Shown: positions 28,169 through 36,976 of the stretch, one piece after another
How positions within the stretch are numbered: the first letter of the stretch is position 1
Layout: every line of letters begins with the position of its first letter
From: Puniceicoccales bacterium
GTDB lineage: Bacteria; Verrucomicrobiota; Verrucomicrobiia; Opitutales; JAIRLM01
DNA length: 64,000 bases
Direction: 5' to 3'
Assembly (NCBI GenBank): GCA_031268795.1
Contig: JAIRWT010000008.1
Location: 200,619-264,618, forward strand
Translations under genes and position numbers: made by a program
The notes under the pieces: generated by a model
The model's input: the letters and a program-made list of their open reading frames with translations, nothing else
Told to the model about the DNA's origin: nothing
Databases searched by the model: none

Positions 28169-28350
28169 ATGCCAACCAAAATTACCGTCGAAGCCGCTAC
28201 GAGAAAAATTACATATGGTACCACGCGATCAAACTGAATTCGTCGATCAATCCATGCCAACGCAACGACGAAATCAGACCAAAGGCGTAATCCTAGACAG
28301 GTTTCCAAAATATAGGTAAAAATCAAAATCCGCTGAACAATAGCACGCAC
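28165..28350 (-). CDS. Small membrane-associated protein, 61 residues
   Basis: A GTG-started frame ends with TGA inside ATGA, where the 192-residue membrane protein begins, which argues that both are translated together. The C-terminal 17 residues are hydrophobic (YVIFLVAASTVILVGI), and an N-terminal hydrophobic stretch is also present. It may be a second subunit of whatever the next gene encodes, or the remnant of a longer gene. No family recognised. Confidence 0.5.
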   Translation of the reverse strand: MRAIVQRILIFTYILETCLGLRLWSDFVVALAWIDRRIQFDRVVPYVIFLVAASTVILVGI

Positions 28351-28397
28351 TCAAGGTAAAATATCGGCAGGCAGGATAACGCCTGTCAATGATGCAT

Positions 28398-29168
28398 TTA
28401 CAATAAGAAGCTGCAGGCAAGAGAAACAAAGCTTATTCCAATGTTCGTGCAAACACTGGGAATGAAACTGTTGAATCGTTTATCGAAATAATACTCCACG
28501 AAAAACATGATGAAAGTCGGCATATTAACAAGCATGGTGATACCAGAACGAACAACTCCGAAACAGCATACCGTAATAACGCTCCAAAGCAACTGGCATG
28601 CAAGGTAGGCAAAAATCCATCGACGACCTCCTAAGTTCACATCCGATAAAAGACTTGGGACATATGTCGCAACGTATGGAAGAAGTGCTGATAGGCTACT
28701 CGAAATAGTTCGTAATAGGCCAATGCCAAATGGAAATTTACCGACCGGAAAAAGTGCAATCATGGACGTTACATTTGCCAAAAACAAGGATGGCACTTCC
28801 CCTAAGTGCTCTTTCAACTCCGTTTGCTCATGCCAGCGAATGAATGCTCGAATCGGCCCAAGAATAGCAGCGCCAAGGAGCGATTTAATGCTAGGCCCGC
28901 CAAAGGCATATACGGCTGCCGATGCCTCAACGGCCCCATAGTAGGATAGTAAATATGCAATTCCAAATGAAGCTGAGCATGTAACAACCCCGATTCCAGT
29001 TCCGACGACGATCCATTTAAATATGTATTGGGACTTGCCTGAAAGCCACGCGCGCGCAGTTTTAACAACGGTTAGTAGCGCGCTCCCAGCTTGCTTTACG
29101 ATCGGGTTGCTGCTGAAATCACCAGATCCGGCACTCGTAGGGGAAAAAGCCTGCGGATTTGCAACCAT
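28398..29168 (-). CDS. Multi-pass membrane protein, candidate host-interaction protein
   Basis: This is a 256-residue protein if started at ATG 29168 (the frame is open to 29213). A polar Ser/Asn-rich N-terminus of ~45 residues is followed by at least five hydrophobic segments (WIVVGTGIGVVTCSASFGIAY and others). The soluble polar N-terminus followed by paired hydrophobic helices fits a T3S-exported membrane protein, though ordinary membrane proteins can look alike. No family is recognised. It is divergent from hisS. A weak hairpin near 28353-28374 lies after the stop. Confidence 0.7.
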   Translation of the reverse strand: MVANPQAFSPTSAGSGDFSSNPIVKQAGSALLTVVKTARAWLSGKSQYIFKWIVVGTGIGVVTCSASFGIAYLLSYYGAVEASAAVYAFGGPSIKSLLGAAILGPIRAFIRWHEQTELKEHLGEVPSLFLANVTSMIALFPVGKFPFGIGLLRTISSSLSALLPYVATYVPSLLSDVNLGGRRWIFAYLACQLLWSVITVCCFGVVRSGITMLVNMPTFIMFFVEYYFDKRFNSFIPSVCTNIGISFVSLACSFLL

Positions 29169-29250
29169 GTGAATATGTATCTGGCAAAATTTTAATGCGG
29201 ATGTAAAGAGCATTAGCCCCTTTGCTGCAATTTTCTAAAGATTGCTAAAA

Positions 29251-30576
29251 ATGCGGAGCGTTGACAATGAATTTATGGTATTGCAGCGTTTGCTAATGAA
29301 GCAGGCGCTGCCCGGATTTCGCGATCTTTACCCGAATTCCTGCGCCATTCGAAATTACCTTTTCCAAAATTTTCGGCAAGCAACCAGCTCCTTCGGTTTT
29401 GAAGAGTTTGATGGCCCTCTCCTCGAGCCGTTGGACCTCTTCGTTGAAAAATCCGGTGAAGAAATTGTTTCCCAATTATTTAGTTTCTCCGATCGTGGTG
29501 GCCGTGCGGTTGCACTGCGTCCGGAATTAACCCCAACGCTCGCACGAATGGTTGCTGCACGCGCGGCAACACTCAAACGCCCAATTCGTTGGTGCAACGT
29601 TGGAGAACACTTTCGCTACGAACGCCCGCAAAAAGGTCGGCTTCGTTCATTCTGGCAGATGAATGCTGACCTCTTAGGAGGAAGTGATGTTGCATCGGAT
29701 GCGGAGATAATTACCCTTTTGGTTTCTGTTTTTCGGCAAGTTGGACTTGGCGCGGATGATTTCGTCGTTCGCATTAGTGATCGGCAGATTTGGATGGATT
29801 TCTTTGGAAAATTTGGCCTGCCAGTTGAACAAATGCCGGCCGCTTTGGGAATTATCGATAAGTTTGAAAGGGATGATTCGCAAGAATCTAAAAAGAAGTT
29901 GGAGGAGCTTTGTCCAAATTTGGCCACTGAACTCTTCGCGGCAATTAATGATTTGCGACAATGTCGAACTTTGGAAGATATCAAAAATGTCAGTGGTAAA
30001 CAGAATTTGTGCCGTATGGCTGACTGGGAGAAATTTTTGCAATTATTGAATGATTTGCAAGTGACGCCTTTCATTCAAATTGACCTCAGCATCGTGCGAG
30101 GTCTCGCTTACTATACTGGATTTGTTTTTGAGGCATTTGAACGATCCGGACAAAGTAGGGCACTTGCCGGCGGCGGGAGATATGACGATTTGCTGGAAAA
30201 ACTTCATAAAGTTTCCATGCCAGCCTGTGGATTTGCTATTGGCGATGTGACACTCGGGTTGCTACTGCAAGAAAAGCAATTAATTCCACAATACAACGGT
30301 GCTCCACGTTTATTTGTTATTTTTTCCGATGAAACACAAAAAGTCGCCCTTCCCCTCTGCCAAAATCTGCGAAATCGGGGAATATCCCTGTGCTACGATT
30401 TTGATCGAAAGTTGTCATTTTCGAAACAGCTTCGGGAAGCAAATAGATCAAAGGCTGCCTTTGCACTATTCATCGGTACGGATGAGGTAGCGTCAGGAAA
30501 ATTTACACTTAAAGATCTTTCCTCCGGTGATGCGCAAATTCTTGCCGATCACGAACTCTTTGCAGCTTTAAGCTAG
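29251..30576 (+). CDS. hisS: Histidyl-tRNA synthetase
   Basis: HisRS charges tRNA-His. Class II motifs are ALPGFRDLYP, motif 2 (FRYERPQKGRLRSFWQMNAD), the histidine-binding GLAYYTGFVFEA, AGGGRYDDLLEKL and a C-terminal anticodon-binding domain. Motif 3 reads GFAIGDVTLGLLL, without the Arg of the common GFAxGxER form; a GDV-type motif 3 is, to my knowledge, found in a known HisRS branch. The frame is open from TTG 29242; ATG 29251 or 29296 are better starts. Confidence 0.94.
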   Translation: MRSVDNEFMVLQRLLMKQALPGFRDLYPNSCAIRNYLFQNFRQATSSFGFEEFDGPLLEPLDLFVEKSGEEIVSQLFSFSDRGGRAVALRPELTPTLARMVAARAATLKRPIRWCNVGEHFRYERPQKGRLRSFWQMNADLLGGSDVASDAEIITLLVSVFRQVGLGADDFVVRISDRQIWMDFFGKFGLPVEQMPAALGIIDKFERDDSQESKKKLEELCPNLATELFAAINDLRQCRTLEDIKNVSGKQNLCRMADWEKFLQLLNDLQVTPFIQIDLSIVRGLAYYTGFVFEAFERSGQSRALAGGGRYDDLLEKLHKVSMPACGFAIGDVTLGLLLQEKQLIPQYNGAPRLFVIFSDETQKVALPLCQNLRNRGISLCYDFDRKLSFSKQLREANRSKAAFALFIGTDEVASGKFTLKDLSSGDAQILADHELFAALS

Positions 30577-30582
30577 CGGCGA

Positions 30583-30657
30583 TGGCGCTCCCATCGGGAT
30601 TCGAACCCAAACCGTCGGTTCCGGAGACCAATATTCTATCCATTGAACTATGGGAGC
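30583..30657 (-). tRNA. tRNA-Arg (anticodon CCG), CCA encoded
   Basis: The minus strand folds as a full cloverleaf: acceptor GCTCCCA/TGGGAGC, discriminator G, encoded CCA, D-arm TAGTTCAATGGATAGAA, anticodon loop CTCCGGA and T-loop TTCGAAT. It reads CGG codons. It is convergent with hisS, 6 bases after its stop. Confidence 0.95.
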
Positions 30658-30761
30658 CAACCCAAATGCAGTGCCGCTGGTCGGCGAATGGCAAGTCCAA
30701 TTTCCCAGGCTAAAGATATTTCGCTCGAATGCTTTTTTCAAAGGCAAATTTTGGCATGTAA

Positions 30762-30802
30762 CCACTCATTCGCCGGCATTAAAAATATGAGTGGAGTATA
30801 AT
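30762..30802 (+). promoter_or_regulatory. Candidate operator/promoter of trpR-like gene
   Basis: A perfect inverted repeat, CCACTCAT (30762-30769) and ATGAGTGG (30787-30794), separated by 17 bases, ends 2 bases before a perfect -10 box TATAAT (30797-30802). No good -35 is visible at 16-18 bases. The repeat would place a dimeric repressor over the promoter, 40 bases before the regulator's own ATG. Confidence 0.5.
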
Positions 30803-30844
30803 TTTCTTGCGCAACCGTACTGGCATGCTATTACGATAGCGCGA

Positions 30845-31171
30845 ATGGGTATGGCTGAGACTTTTTTCAAGGAATTGTGTGAAGCCTTTCTAACAATTAC
30901 GGACAACAATGAAATGGAAAATTTTCTTCGCGACCTTTGCACACCGACGGAAATAGCGGCCTTGTCGGAGCGATGGCACGTTTGTCGCCTATTACACCGG
31001 GACGAGTTATCCTATCGGGAAATTCATCGCTTGACCGGTGTGAGTCTAGTAACCATCGGGCGCGTGGCCAGATTCCTCCGCACGGATTCCCACGGCGGAT
31101 ACCATGCGCTTTTAAGGAAATTTGAAGACGGGACTCTTTCGCCGGACATAAAAAATAGGAATTGGCAATGA
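30845..31171 (+). CDS. TrpR-like (YerC/YecD) transcriptional regulator
   Basis: This is a helix-turn-helix protein of the TrpR superfamily. The pattern FLRDLCTPTEIAALSERWHVCRLL, then LSYREIHRLTGVSLVTIGRVARFL with the closing GGYHALL, matches the YerC/YecD branch. The frame opens at GTG 30791, but that codon lies upstream of the candidate -10 box; ATG 30845 gives 108 residues, a usual length. Its stop overlaps the next gene's start as ATGA. Directly in front of a tryptophan-type ABC transporter it is a plausible regulator of that uptake system; corepressor binding cannot be seen. Confidence 0.88.
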   Translation: MGMAETFFKELCEAFLTITDNNEMENFLRDLCTPTEIAALSERWHVCRLLHRDELSYREIHRLTGVSLVTIGRVARFLRTDSHGGYHALLRKFEDGTLSPDIKNRNWQ

Positions 31172-32106
31172 AAAAACTTTTATTATACTTGTGTATTGCC
31201 ATCGCATTCGTGGCATATGCGGCGCCATGCACATACGCGTTGGAAAGATCCAACGTTTGCATTCTTAAAATTATTGATCACAAAGCATTGGATGAGACCG
31301 TGCGCGGCATTCGGGATGCCATCGGGGCCCAAAATGTTGACATTCGGGTGGAGTCGGCGCAAGGAAATCCGTCGCTTGCCATACAAATTTCGCAAAAATT
31401 TGCCCAAAACAGGGCACCGGTGATCGTCGCAATTGGCACCGTGGCAGCGCAGAGTTTTGCAAAATTTGCCCGCCGGGAGCAAAAATTGATATATAGCTCC
31501 GTAACGGATCCGATAAAAGCTGGATTATCCGGAAATGCAAATATCGGAGGAGTTTCAAATTTCGTTCCTTTGGAACCTCAGTTGGATCTATTTTTGCGCA
31601 TTCAACCACGGCTTAAAAGATTAGGAATTCTCCATAATTCCGGAGAAACCAATTCTGTGAGCATTGTGGAAAAGTTGCGCGTACTTTGTCCAACAAGGGG
31701 CATTCAGTTAGTGGAGCAGGCAGTTACAAAATCGACGGAAATTCCACAGGCGGCGGCGACACTGGCCGGAAGGGTGGATGCTATTTTTATTTCCAATGAC
31801 AACACGGCCCTCGGTGCGCTACCGGCGATCATTCGCGCGGCTAATGGGCGGAAAATTCCTGTCTATGTGAGTGATACGGATGCGGTGGCCCTTGGATGCC
31901 TAGCCGCACTGGGTCCAAATCAGTACCAGGTTGGTACGCAAACGGGAGAAATGGTAAAATGCATTTGGGCGGAAAAATTGCCCGGTCCACTCCCACATGA
32001 AACGGTAAAGAGGGTGGAATTGTTCCTAAATCTACAGTCGGCGCAGCACCTCGGCATTCAATTCGATCCCAATCTACTCAGTGAAGCGAAGGAAATCATT
32101 CGATGA
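31168..32106 (+). CDS. ABC transporter substrate-binding protein (TrpX-like)
   Basis: This is a periplasmic binding protein of the ABC_sub_bind (TrpX/YcjN-unrelated) family, with a signal peptide at residues 1-24 (LLLYLCIAIAFVAYAAPCTYA). Blocks VAIGTVAAQSFAK, SSVTDPIKAGL, ISNDNTALGAL and VSDTDAVALGCLAALG are typical. ATG 31168 overlaps the regulator's stop (ATGA), and its own stop overlaps the permease start (ATGA). Members next to TrpR-type regulators are linked to tryptophan uptake; the substrate here is inferred from that context only. Confidence 0.88.
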   Translation: MKKLLLYLCIAIAFVAYAAPCTYALERSNVCILKIIDHKALDETVRGIRDAIGAQNVDIRVESAQGNPSLAIQISQKFAQNRAPVIVAIGTVAAQSFAKFARREQKLIYSSVTDPIKAGLSGNANIGGVSNFVPLEPQLDLFLRIQPRLKRLGILHNSGETNSVSIVEKLRVLCPTRGIQLVEQAVTKSTEIPQAAATLAGRVDAIFISNDNTALGALPAIIRAANGRKIPVYVSDTDAVALGCLAALGPNQYQVGTQTGEMVKCIWAEKLPGPLPHETVKRVELFLNLQSAQHLGIQFDPNLLSEAKEIIR

Positions 32107-32939
32107 ATGGATACGAATGGAATATCATTCTGCAAATCGGACTCATCTACGGCATTGTGGCCATCGGGATTTTCCTATCCTTTCGCGTGCTTAATTTTGC
32201 TGATATGACATGCGATGGCGCCTTCACGCTGGGTGGATGTCTCGCCGCCGTCGGTATAAAACTTGGCTTATCGGTACCAATGGCGCTGATTTTTGCATTT
32301 CTCGGTGGTGGTGTTGCGGGGTGGGCCACGGCATGCTTGCACAATTATTGCAAAATTACCGATATTTTGGCCGGCATTCTTGTGGCATTTATGCTTTATT
32401 CACTAAACTTGCGCATCATGGGCGGAGTGCCAAACGTTACCCTTCATGTGGATGGTGGCTGTGGTAAAATTCTCACATCGGTTGGCACCGGTGTTATTTT
32501 GGTCATCGGGTATTTGCTCATATCCGATTTTGGACTAGCACTACGCGGTTTAGGCCAAAACCGCCATCTATCCCAAAGCTATGGCATCCGAACCGCAAAA
32601 ACGATTGCCACCGGACTTGCATTGAGCAACGGGTTAATTGCCCTTGGCGGTTCTTTTTTTGCCCTTACGCAAAATTTTTGCGATATCGGCAGCGGAATCG
32701 GAACTCTTGTTATTGGACTGGCCTCCATGGTAATTGGTGAAAAGATTTTACCATTTCGATCGCCGGCCGTAGCCGTGGCCGCATGCGTGGTTGGATCCAT
32801 CGTTTACCGCTTGATCATCGGATTTGCCCTTCACTGCGACGTACTTTCATTGCGATCAAGTGATTTAAATCTCATAACCGGATTACTAATTATTGCGTTC
32901 ATGACCACGCGGGGAAGGCAAAAAAGATGCTTTCCCTAA
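32103..32939 (+). CDS. ABC transporter permease (TrpY-like)
   Basis: This is an inner-membrane permease of the branched-chain/BPD_transp_2 type, 278 residues with about eight hydrophobic segments. The family start FRVLNFADMTCDGAFTLGGC and the later LRGLGQNRHLSQSYGI loop (the coupling region facing the ATPase) are visible. It overlaps the binding protein by 4 bases and the ATPase gene by 13 bases. It forms the channel of the tryptophan-type importer with 31168-32106 and 32927-33646. Confidence 0.9.
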   Translation: MNGYEWNIILQIGLIYGIVAIGIFLSFRVLNFADMTCDGAFTLGGCLAAVGIKLGLSVPMALIFAFLGGGVAGWATACLHNYCKITDILAGILVAFMLYSLNLRIMGGVPNVTLHVDGGCGKILTSVGTGVILVIGYLLISDFGLALRGLGQNRHLSQSYGIRTAKTIATGLALSNGLIALGGSFFALTQNFCDIGSGIGTLVIGLASMVIGEKILPFRSPAVAVAACVVGSIVYRLIIGFALHCDVLSLRSSDLNLITGLLIIAFMTTRGRQKRCFP

Positions 32940-33646
32940 AAAATATTGGCATAGTCCTCGGTGGCCAACGAGTCCTAAATGGACTCAATCTGGAGGTGCA
33001 AGAAGGAGAATTTGTGGTTATTATCGGTGCCAACGGTACGGGTAAATCAACGCTTTTTAATATAATCAGCGGTGCCATTGCGCCCACATGCGGCAAAATC
33101 ACCGTGGGGGGGGTTGCCAATAATTTTTGTCAAGTAGCCCGCGTTTTTCAGGACCCACGCATGGGAACGGTTGGAAATTTCACAATTTCGGAAAACATGG
33201 CACTGGCCCTACGCCGACACAAAAGACGCAGCCTAATTCCGTTTGAAACTCGCAAACGGCGGGAATTTTTCCGTGAATACCTGTCCATTTTAGGAATGGA
33301 TTTGGAAAATCGCCTAGATGATCCGGCTTCCACCCTATCCGGTGGCCAAAGGCAGGCATTAAGCTTAACTATGAGCATCATAGGAGACTACAGTGTGCTG
33401 CTTTTGGATGAAATTACCGCAGCACTGGATCCAAAATCCTCCGAGAAGGTCATGGCACTGGCGAATAAAATCGTTTCCGCGGAGGGAAAAACATGCCTTA
33501 TGGCCACACATAATATGCACCACGCATTAACCTTCGGGGAAAAGCTGCTTGTTCTGCGAAACGGCAAGATTGATAAGCTTTTTATGAAGGCCGAAAAAAG
33601 AAATCTTTCCCCAGCGGATCTCATCGAAACTTTCATTTGCCATTAA
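32927..33646 (+). CDS. ABC transporter ATP-binding protein (TrpZ-like)
   Basis: This is the ATPase of the importer. Walker [10 protein letters not shown] (residues ~36-44), signature [10 protein letters not shown], Walker [14 protein letters not shown] and the switch His in [10 protein letters not shown] are all present. The 239-residue length is normal. It starts 13 bases inside the permease gene. It closes the four-gene operon regulator-binding protein-permease-ATPase. Confidence 0.95.
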   Translation: MLSLKNIGIVLGGQRVLNGLNLEVQEGEFVVIIGANGTGKSTLFNIISGAIAPTCGKITVGGVANNFCQVARVFQDPRMGTVGNFTISENMALALRRHKRRSLIPFETRKRREFFREYLSILGMDLENRLDDPASTLSGGQRQALSLTMSIIGDYSVLLLDEITAALDPKSSEKVMALANKIVSAEGKTCLMATHNMHHALTFGEKLLVLRNGKIDKLFMKAEKRNLSPADLIETFICH

Positions 33647-33723
33647 TTTTCACAGATGCACGCGGTAATACCACTGCGGAAATTTTCTTGCCTTTCATTG
33701 TGCGCATAGTGGGCTTAATTACG

Positions 33724-33811
<88 letters not shown>

Positions 33812-33827
33812 AAATCATAGATCCGCA

Positions 33828-35627
33828 TCAAAGTATTTTTATCTTTATATCGACGTTATAATTATTAAAACGATCGCGTTCAACTAGAACGGAACTCCCA
33901 CTATTTATGACAAACTCAAATTGGATGGCTTCATTACCCCCGTCATAGACGTCTTGCCCCATTTGGATGCGGACGCGGTCAGCGAAATTTCCACCGAGGA
34001 GATTTGATCCCAAGTAAACGCCAAGGATGCTAGCCTGATTGCGATCGGAAAATGCACCGGTCTTATTCCCGGGCTGGCGACCGGCCGTGATCATGTTGAT
34101 GATGGCCCCGTTGGATAATGTTGGAGATGCACTAAATAGACACGTTGGCGTGAACCCTTCGCCGAAGAGATGTAGTCGCAAATTGTAATTATATAGGCGC
34201 GTCTCCGAATCAACATCCCATATTGGAGTAAAATGCGTGGGATCAATGGTGATGACCCCCTGCGTTATGCGAAATCGCGCAAATGGAAATAGGATAACGC
34301 CCTGATTAATAATGCCTTGTCCGTAAATTGCGGGGGCGCCGGTCGTGCCATAAATGGTTGCGTGCGCGGAAAGCACCCCATGGAAATAGGGCATATTGAC
34401 GCGAAGGAATTGATCGCCGTTCAGAGAAATATTAACATCCCAATTTTTCGGAAGTGTAATCCTGTCGTGTAAAAAAATGTTTGTATCTTTCTTCGGTTTT
34501 ATTGTTTCGGCGTACCATCGGCTTGGGAGGAAATTCACATTTCCTGATAGCGTAGTTTTTATTGGACCTTGCTCTGAAACCTCTGTAACCAGACCAAAGT
34601 CAACATCTCCCACAAGCAGCGCGCCATTTTTTTGGAAAAGGGGCACCTTGAATCCGGATGCGTGTAAATTAAATTGAAAATTTTGCCAGCGTTTATGTTC
34701 AATTGTCCCATTTAAAGCCATTTCTCCCTGCCGAAAGTGAGCTGAAGCTTCTTCAATGCGAATGACATCTCCATCAAAATTTACACAACACTGCAGATCG
34801 CGTATGATACCAACGTTGTTCATGGGCCGCGTTTCAATGCCAAACAATTTAATATTTCCATAAGCCTTCCCAGACTTTAGCGCCAATGTCCCAGTCAATG
34901 TGCCAAATGGCCGAATTTGCAGGGAAATGTACCTTGCCAAAACGTTAATTGGAATGCTCTCCGCATGGACGTATCCATTGAATTTGTTGAGCGCAGCCCA
35001 GAATGCCTTTAATGAATCATCAGTGGCCTGCCAAGCCTGCAACGCCTTTCGCAGCGATTTTACTTTAATGCTAAATTCTAAACATAAATCCGAACGGTCC
35101 CGATGGAACAGTTCACAACTCAAGAATCCATCTTCGAAGTGTATATTTTCAATGGAAAAAGGAAAATCTTCAATTTGGATTTTTTTTATCTGAATCTTTG
35201 GGAAACGAAAAATTGGAGATTTTAACGCCAAAATAAAGCGCTTAATAGTTGCCCCATTGTTACTTTCATGTCCGTTTTGAGGTGGTAAGTTTTCCCTATT
35301 TATCGCTTCCTTTATCAAATTTCCGCCGATTGTGACGGTGTCAGCCTGTATGCCACCGGTGAAAGGATATTTGAACAGCAGCTCGGTGAGTGCGGAAAAG
35401 AGATTTCCAGTCATCACCTGATTTACACTTATTTGAAGCTTTGTAGATTGGTAGCGAATATCCTGCAGGCAATGGGTAAAACTCGAATGTCCCGCTTGCA
35501 AGTTGTAGCTTATGGGAATTACGCGCAACAGCCGCGACACCAGATAATAAGCGCCAACGCCAACAACGCAGGAAATACAAAAAATTCCAAGGATGGACCA
35601 TTTAACTATCCGCCATAATAATTTCAC
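33828..35627 (-). CDS. Short TamB/AsmA-like envelope protein
   Basis: An N-terminal membrane helix (~residues 9-30) anchors a long beta-rich periplasmic protein. The C-terminal part has TamB-domain features: FPFARFRITQGVITIDP, the passage INMITAGRQPG, and an end with DRVRIQMGQDVYDGG..EF.INS.S.LVERDRFN. TamB-like proteins bridge the inner and outer membrane and are linked to lipid transfer or barrel assembly. At 599 residues it is much shorter than enterobacterial TamB (about 1250). No tamA-like gene is adjacent. Confidence 0.82.
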   Translation of the reverse strand: MKLLWRIVKWSILGIFCISCVVGVGAYYLVSRLLRVIPISYNLQAGHSSFTHCLQDIRYQSTKLQISVNQVMTGNLFSALTELLFKYPFTGGIQADTVTIGGNLIKEAINRENLPPQNGHESNNGATIKRFILALKSPIFRFPKIQIKKIQIEDFPFSIENIHFEDGFLSCELFHRDRSDLCLEFSIKVKSLRKALQAWQATDDSLKAFWAALNKFNGYVHAESIPINVLARYISLQIRPFGTLTGTLALKSGKAYGNIKLFGIETRPMNNVGIIRDLQCCVNFDGDVIRIEEASAHFRQGEMALNGTIEHKRWQNFQFNLHASGFKVPLFQKNGALLVGDVDFGLVTEVSEQGPIKTTLSGNVNFLPSRWYAETIKPKKDTNIFLHDRITLPKNWDVNISLNGDQFLRVNMPYFHGVLSAHATIYGTTGAPAIYGQGIINQGVILFPFARFRITQGVITIDPTHFTPIWDVDSETRLYNYNLRLHLFGEGFTPTCLFSASPTLSNGAIINMITAGRQPGNKTGAFSDRNQASILGVYLGSNLLGGNFADRVRIQMGQDVYDGGNEAIQFEFVINSGSSVLVERDRFNNYNVDIKIKIL

Positions 35628-35660
35628 CGCAAGAAAACAATGTCATTAATTTACTAATAA

Positions 35661-36869
35661 TTAGGTATCTTGCAATTCATTTTCTTCTAAAACCACCCCA
35701 TTCAGATGCTTTTGCATTCTGGACCCGAGGAGACGGTCCATCAGCTGGGCAAATGCGCCGTTCCCAAGCACATTTGCCGTGGTGGCAAACGGGTCCAAAA
35801 TGAGATACATGGAAAAAATAAGCGAAGCCATGGCACCATTGAATCCAAATACGCGCTCAATTATAGGCAATACGACGACGATTCCACCACCTGGAATTGC
35901 GGCAACGGAAAATTTCGCAAAGACGGATTGCAGCGCAAATGTCAAAAAAAGTAACTGGGAAGGCATTACAAAATGGTAACTACGTAAGATGGCATAGATT
36001 AGTACCATATCTATGATGCAATCGCCCACTAGATGGATATTGGTCGTTGCGGAAACGATAGATCGCGCTAGAGGCTTATTGATCGTATTTTTTGCAACCG
36101 CAGCTATCGTGTATGGCAATGCGGCGGCGCTGGACATGCTTCCGAATGCGCAAACCACTGCTGGGAACATGTTGCGCAAGGATGCCAGCGCGCGGCGTGC
36201 GCTGAATCCGCTGGCAATCCAATAGAAAGCAAATAAATAGGTCATCAATGCACAAATGATGATCGCGATAACGGATGCATACTGTCGGACGAGTAATGTC
36301 AACTGTCCGTCATATTGCATCTTAAGAAGGAACCCAAGGAGAAGCAGCGGAATTGTGAGCGAAATTGTATGTAATATGTGAGCCACTAACCGATCGAGCG
36401 AGAGTGTAAGCGGAATAATTTTGCCAGATGGCAGCTTCGATGCACAGATGCCACCAATAATTCCAGCGGCCATAGCCCAAATATTCGGAATAAGCTTTGG
36501 CAATTGAAAGTTAAAGAGTGGATTCAGATCACGGCCGCCGCTCGGAAGGGAGAGGTCCCATGATACGCCATAGACCGCTTCGCCGATGAAATGTCCCACG
36601 AATGTTGTGAAAAAATTCGAAATGCATACCATCACGAGTGTTAATCCTATTATTGAGGACGCATTGGCGCCTATGCGACGAAATGCGCAAAATAATAAAC
36701 TAAAAATGATAATGGGCAGCAGGAACATGATCACCGCTTTGAGCGTCACACTGACGGCCAACAAAAATTGAAGCAATTCAGTCGGCAGGCGCTGGCCAAA
36801 GGAAAAAACAAAAACAATGAGCAGCAAAAGCAAGAATGGCATCTTCTTGAACATTGTTTGGAATCTCAT
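35661..36869 (-). CDS. Dicarboxylate/amino acid:cation symporter (DAACS)
   Basis: This polytopic protein is of the glutamate/aspartate/dicarboxylate symporter family. The serine-rich hairpin (GSMSSAAALP, usually SSSATLP) and the substrate/sodium site DPFATTANVLGNG (usually D-x-x-R-T-x-x-N-V-x-G-D) are visible, separated by the hairpin VAAIPGGGIVVVLPI. The Arg of the second motif is replaced (DPFATT), so the substrate may not be a dicarboxylate; this is inference from family work. The frame opens at TTG 36890; ATG 36869, with AGGCGG just upstream, is preferred. Confidence 0.88.
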   Translation of the reverse strand: MRFQTMFKKMPFLLLLLIVFVFSFGQRLPTELLQFLLAVSVTLKAVIMFLLPIIIFSLLFCAFRRIGANASSIIGLTLVMVCISNFFTTFVGHFIGEAVYGVSWDLSLPSGGRDLNPLFNFQLPKLIPNIWAMAAGIIGGICASKLPSGKIIPLTLSLDRLVAHILHTISLTIPLLLLGFLLKMQYDGQLTLLVRQYASVIAIIICALMTYLFAFYWIASGFSARRALASLRNMFPAVVCAFGSMSSAAALPYTIAAVAKNTINKPLARSIVSATTNIHLVGDCIIDMVLIYAILRSYHFVMPSQLLFLTFALQSVFAKFSVAAIPGGGIVVVLPIIERVFGFNGAMASLIFSMYLILDPFATTANVLGNGAFAQLMDRLLGSRMQKHLNGVVLEENELQDT

Positions 36870-36938
36870 CAGATCCGCCTTGAAATACAAGGTTTAACAA
36901 TAAGACCCTTTTAAAATATTGGGTTCTTAAAAAAACAC

Positions 36939-36967
36939 TTGAAAAATGTCAAAAAGCTCGCTAGCAT
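36939..36967 (+). promoter_or_regulatory. Candidate promoter, start codon 9 bases after -10
   Basis: TTGAAA (36939-36944), a 17-base spacer and TAGCAT (36962-36967) are followed by 9 bases and then ATG 36977. There is no Shine-Dalgarno. This fits a leaderless or nearly leaderless transcript for the LRR-like gene. Confidence 0.35.
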
Positions 36968-36976
36968 TTATATGCT

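Noticed and set aside
28353-28374. Hairpin after the 28398-29168 gene as terminator
   Set aside because: The 7-bp stem has a G-T pair and no T-run on either strand; too weak to call.
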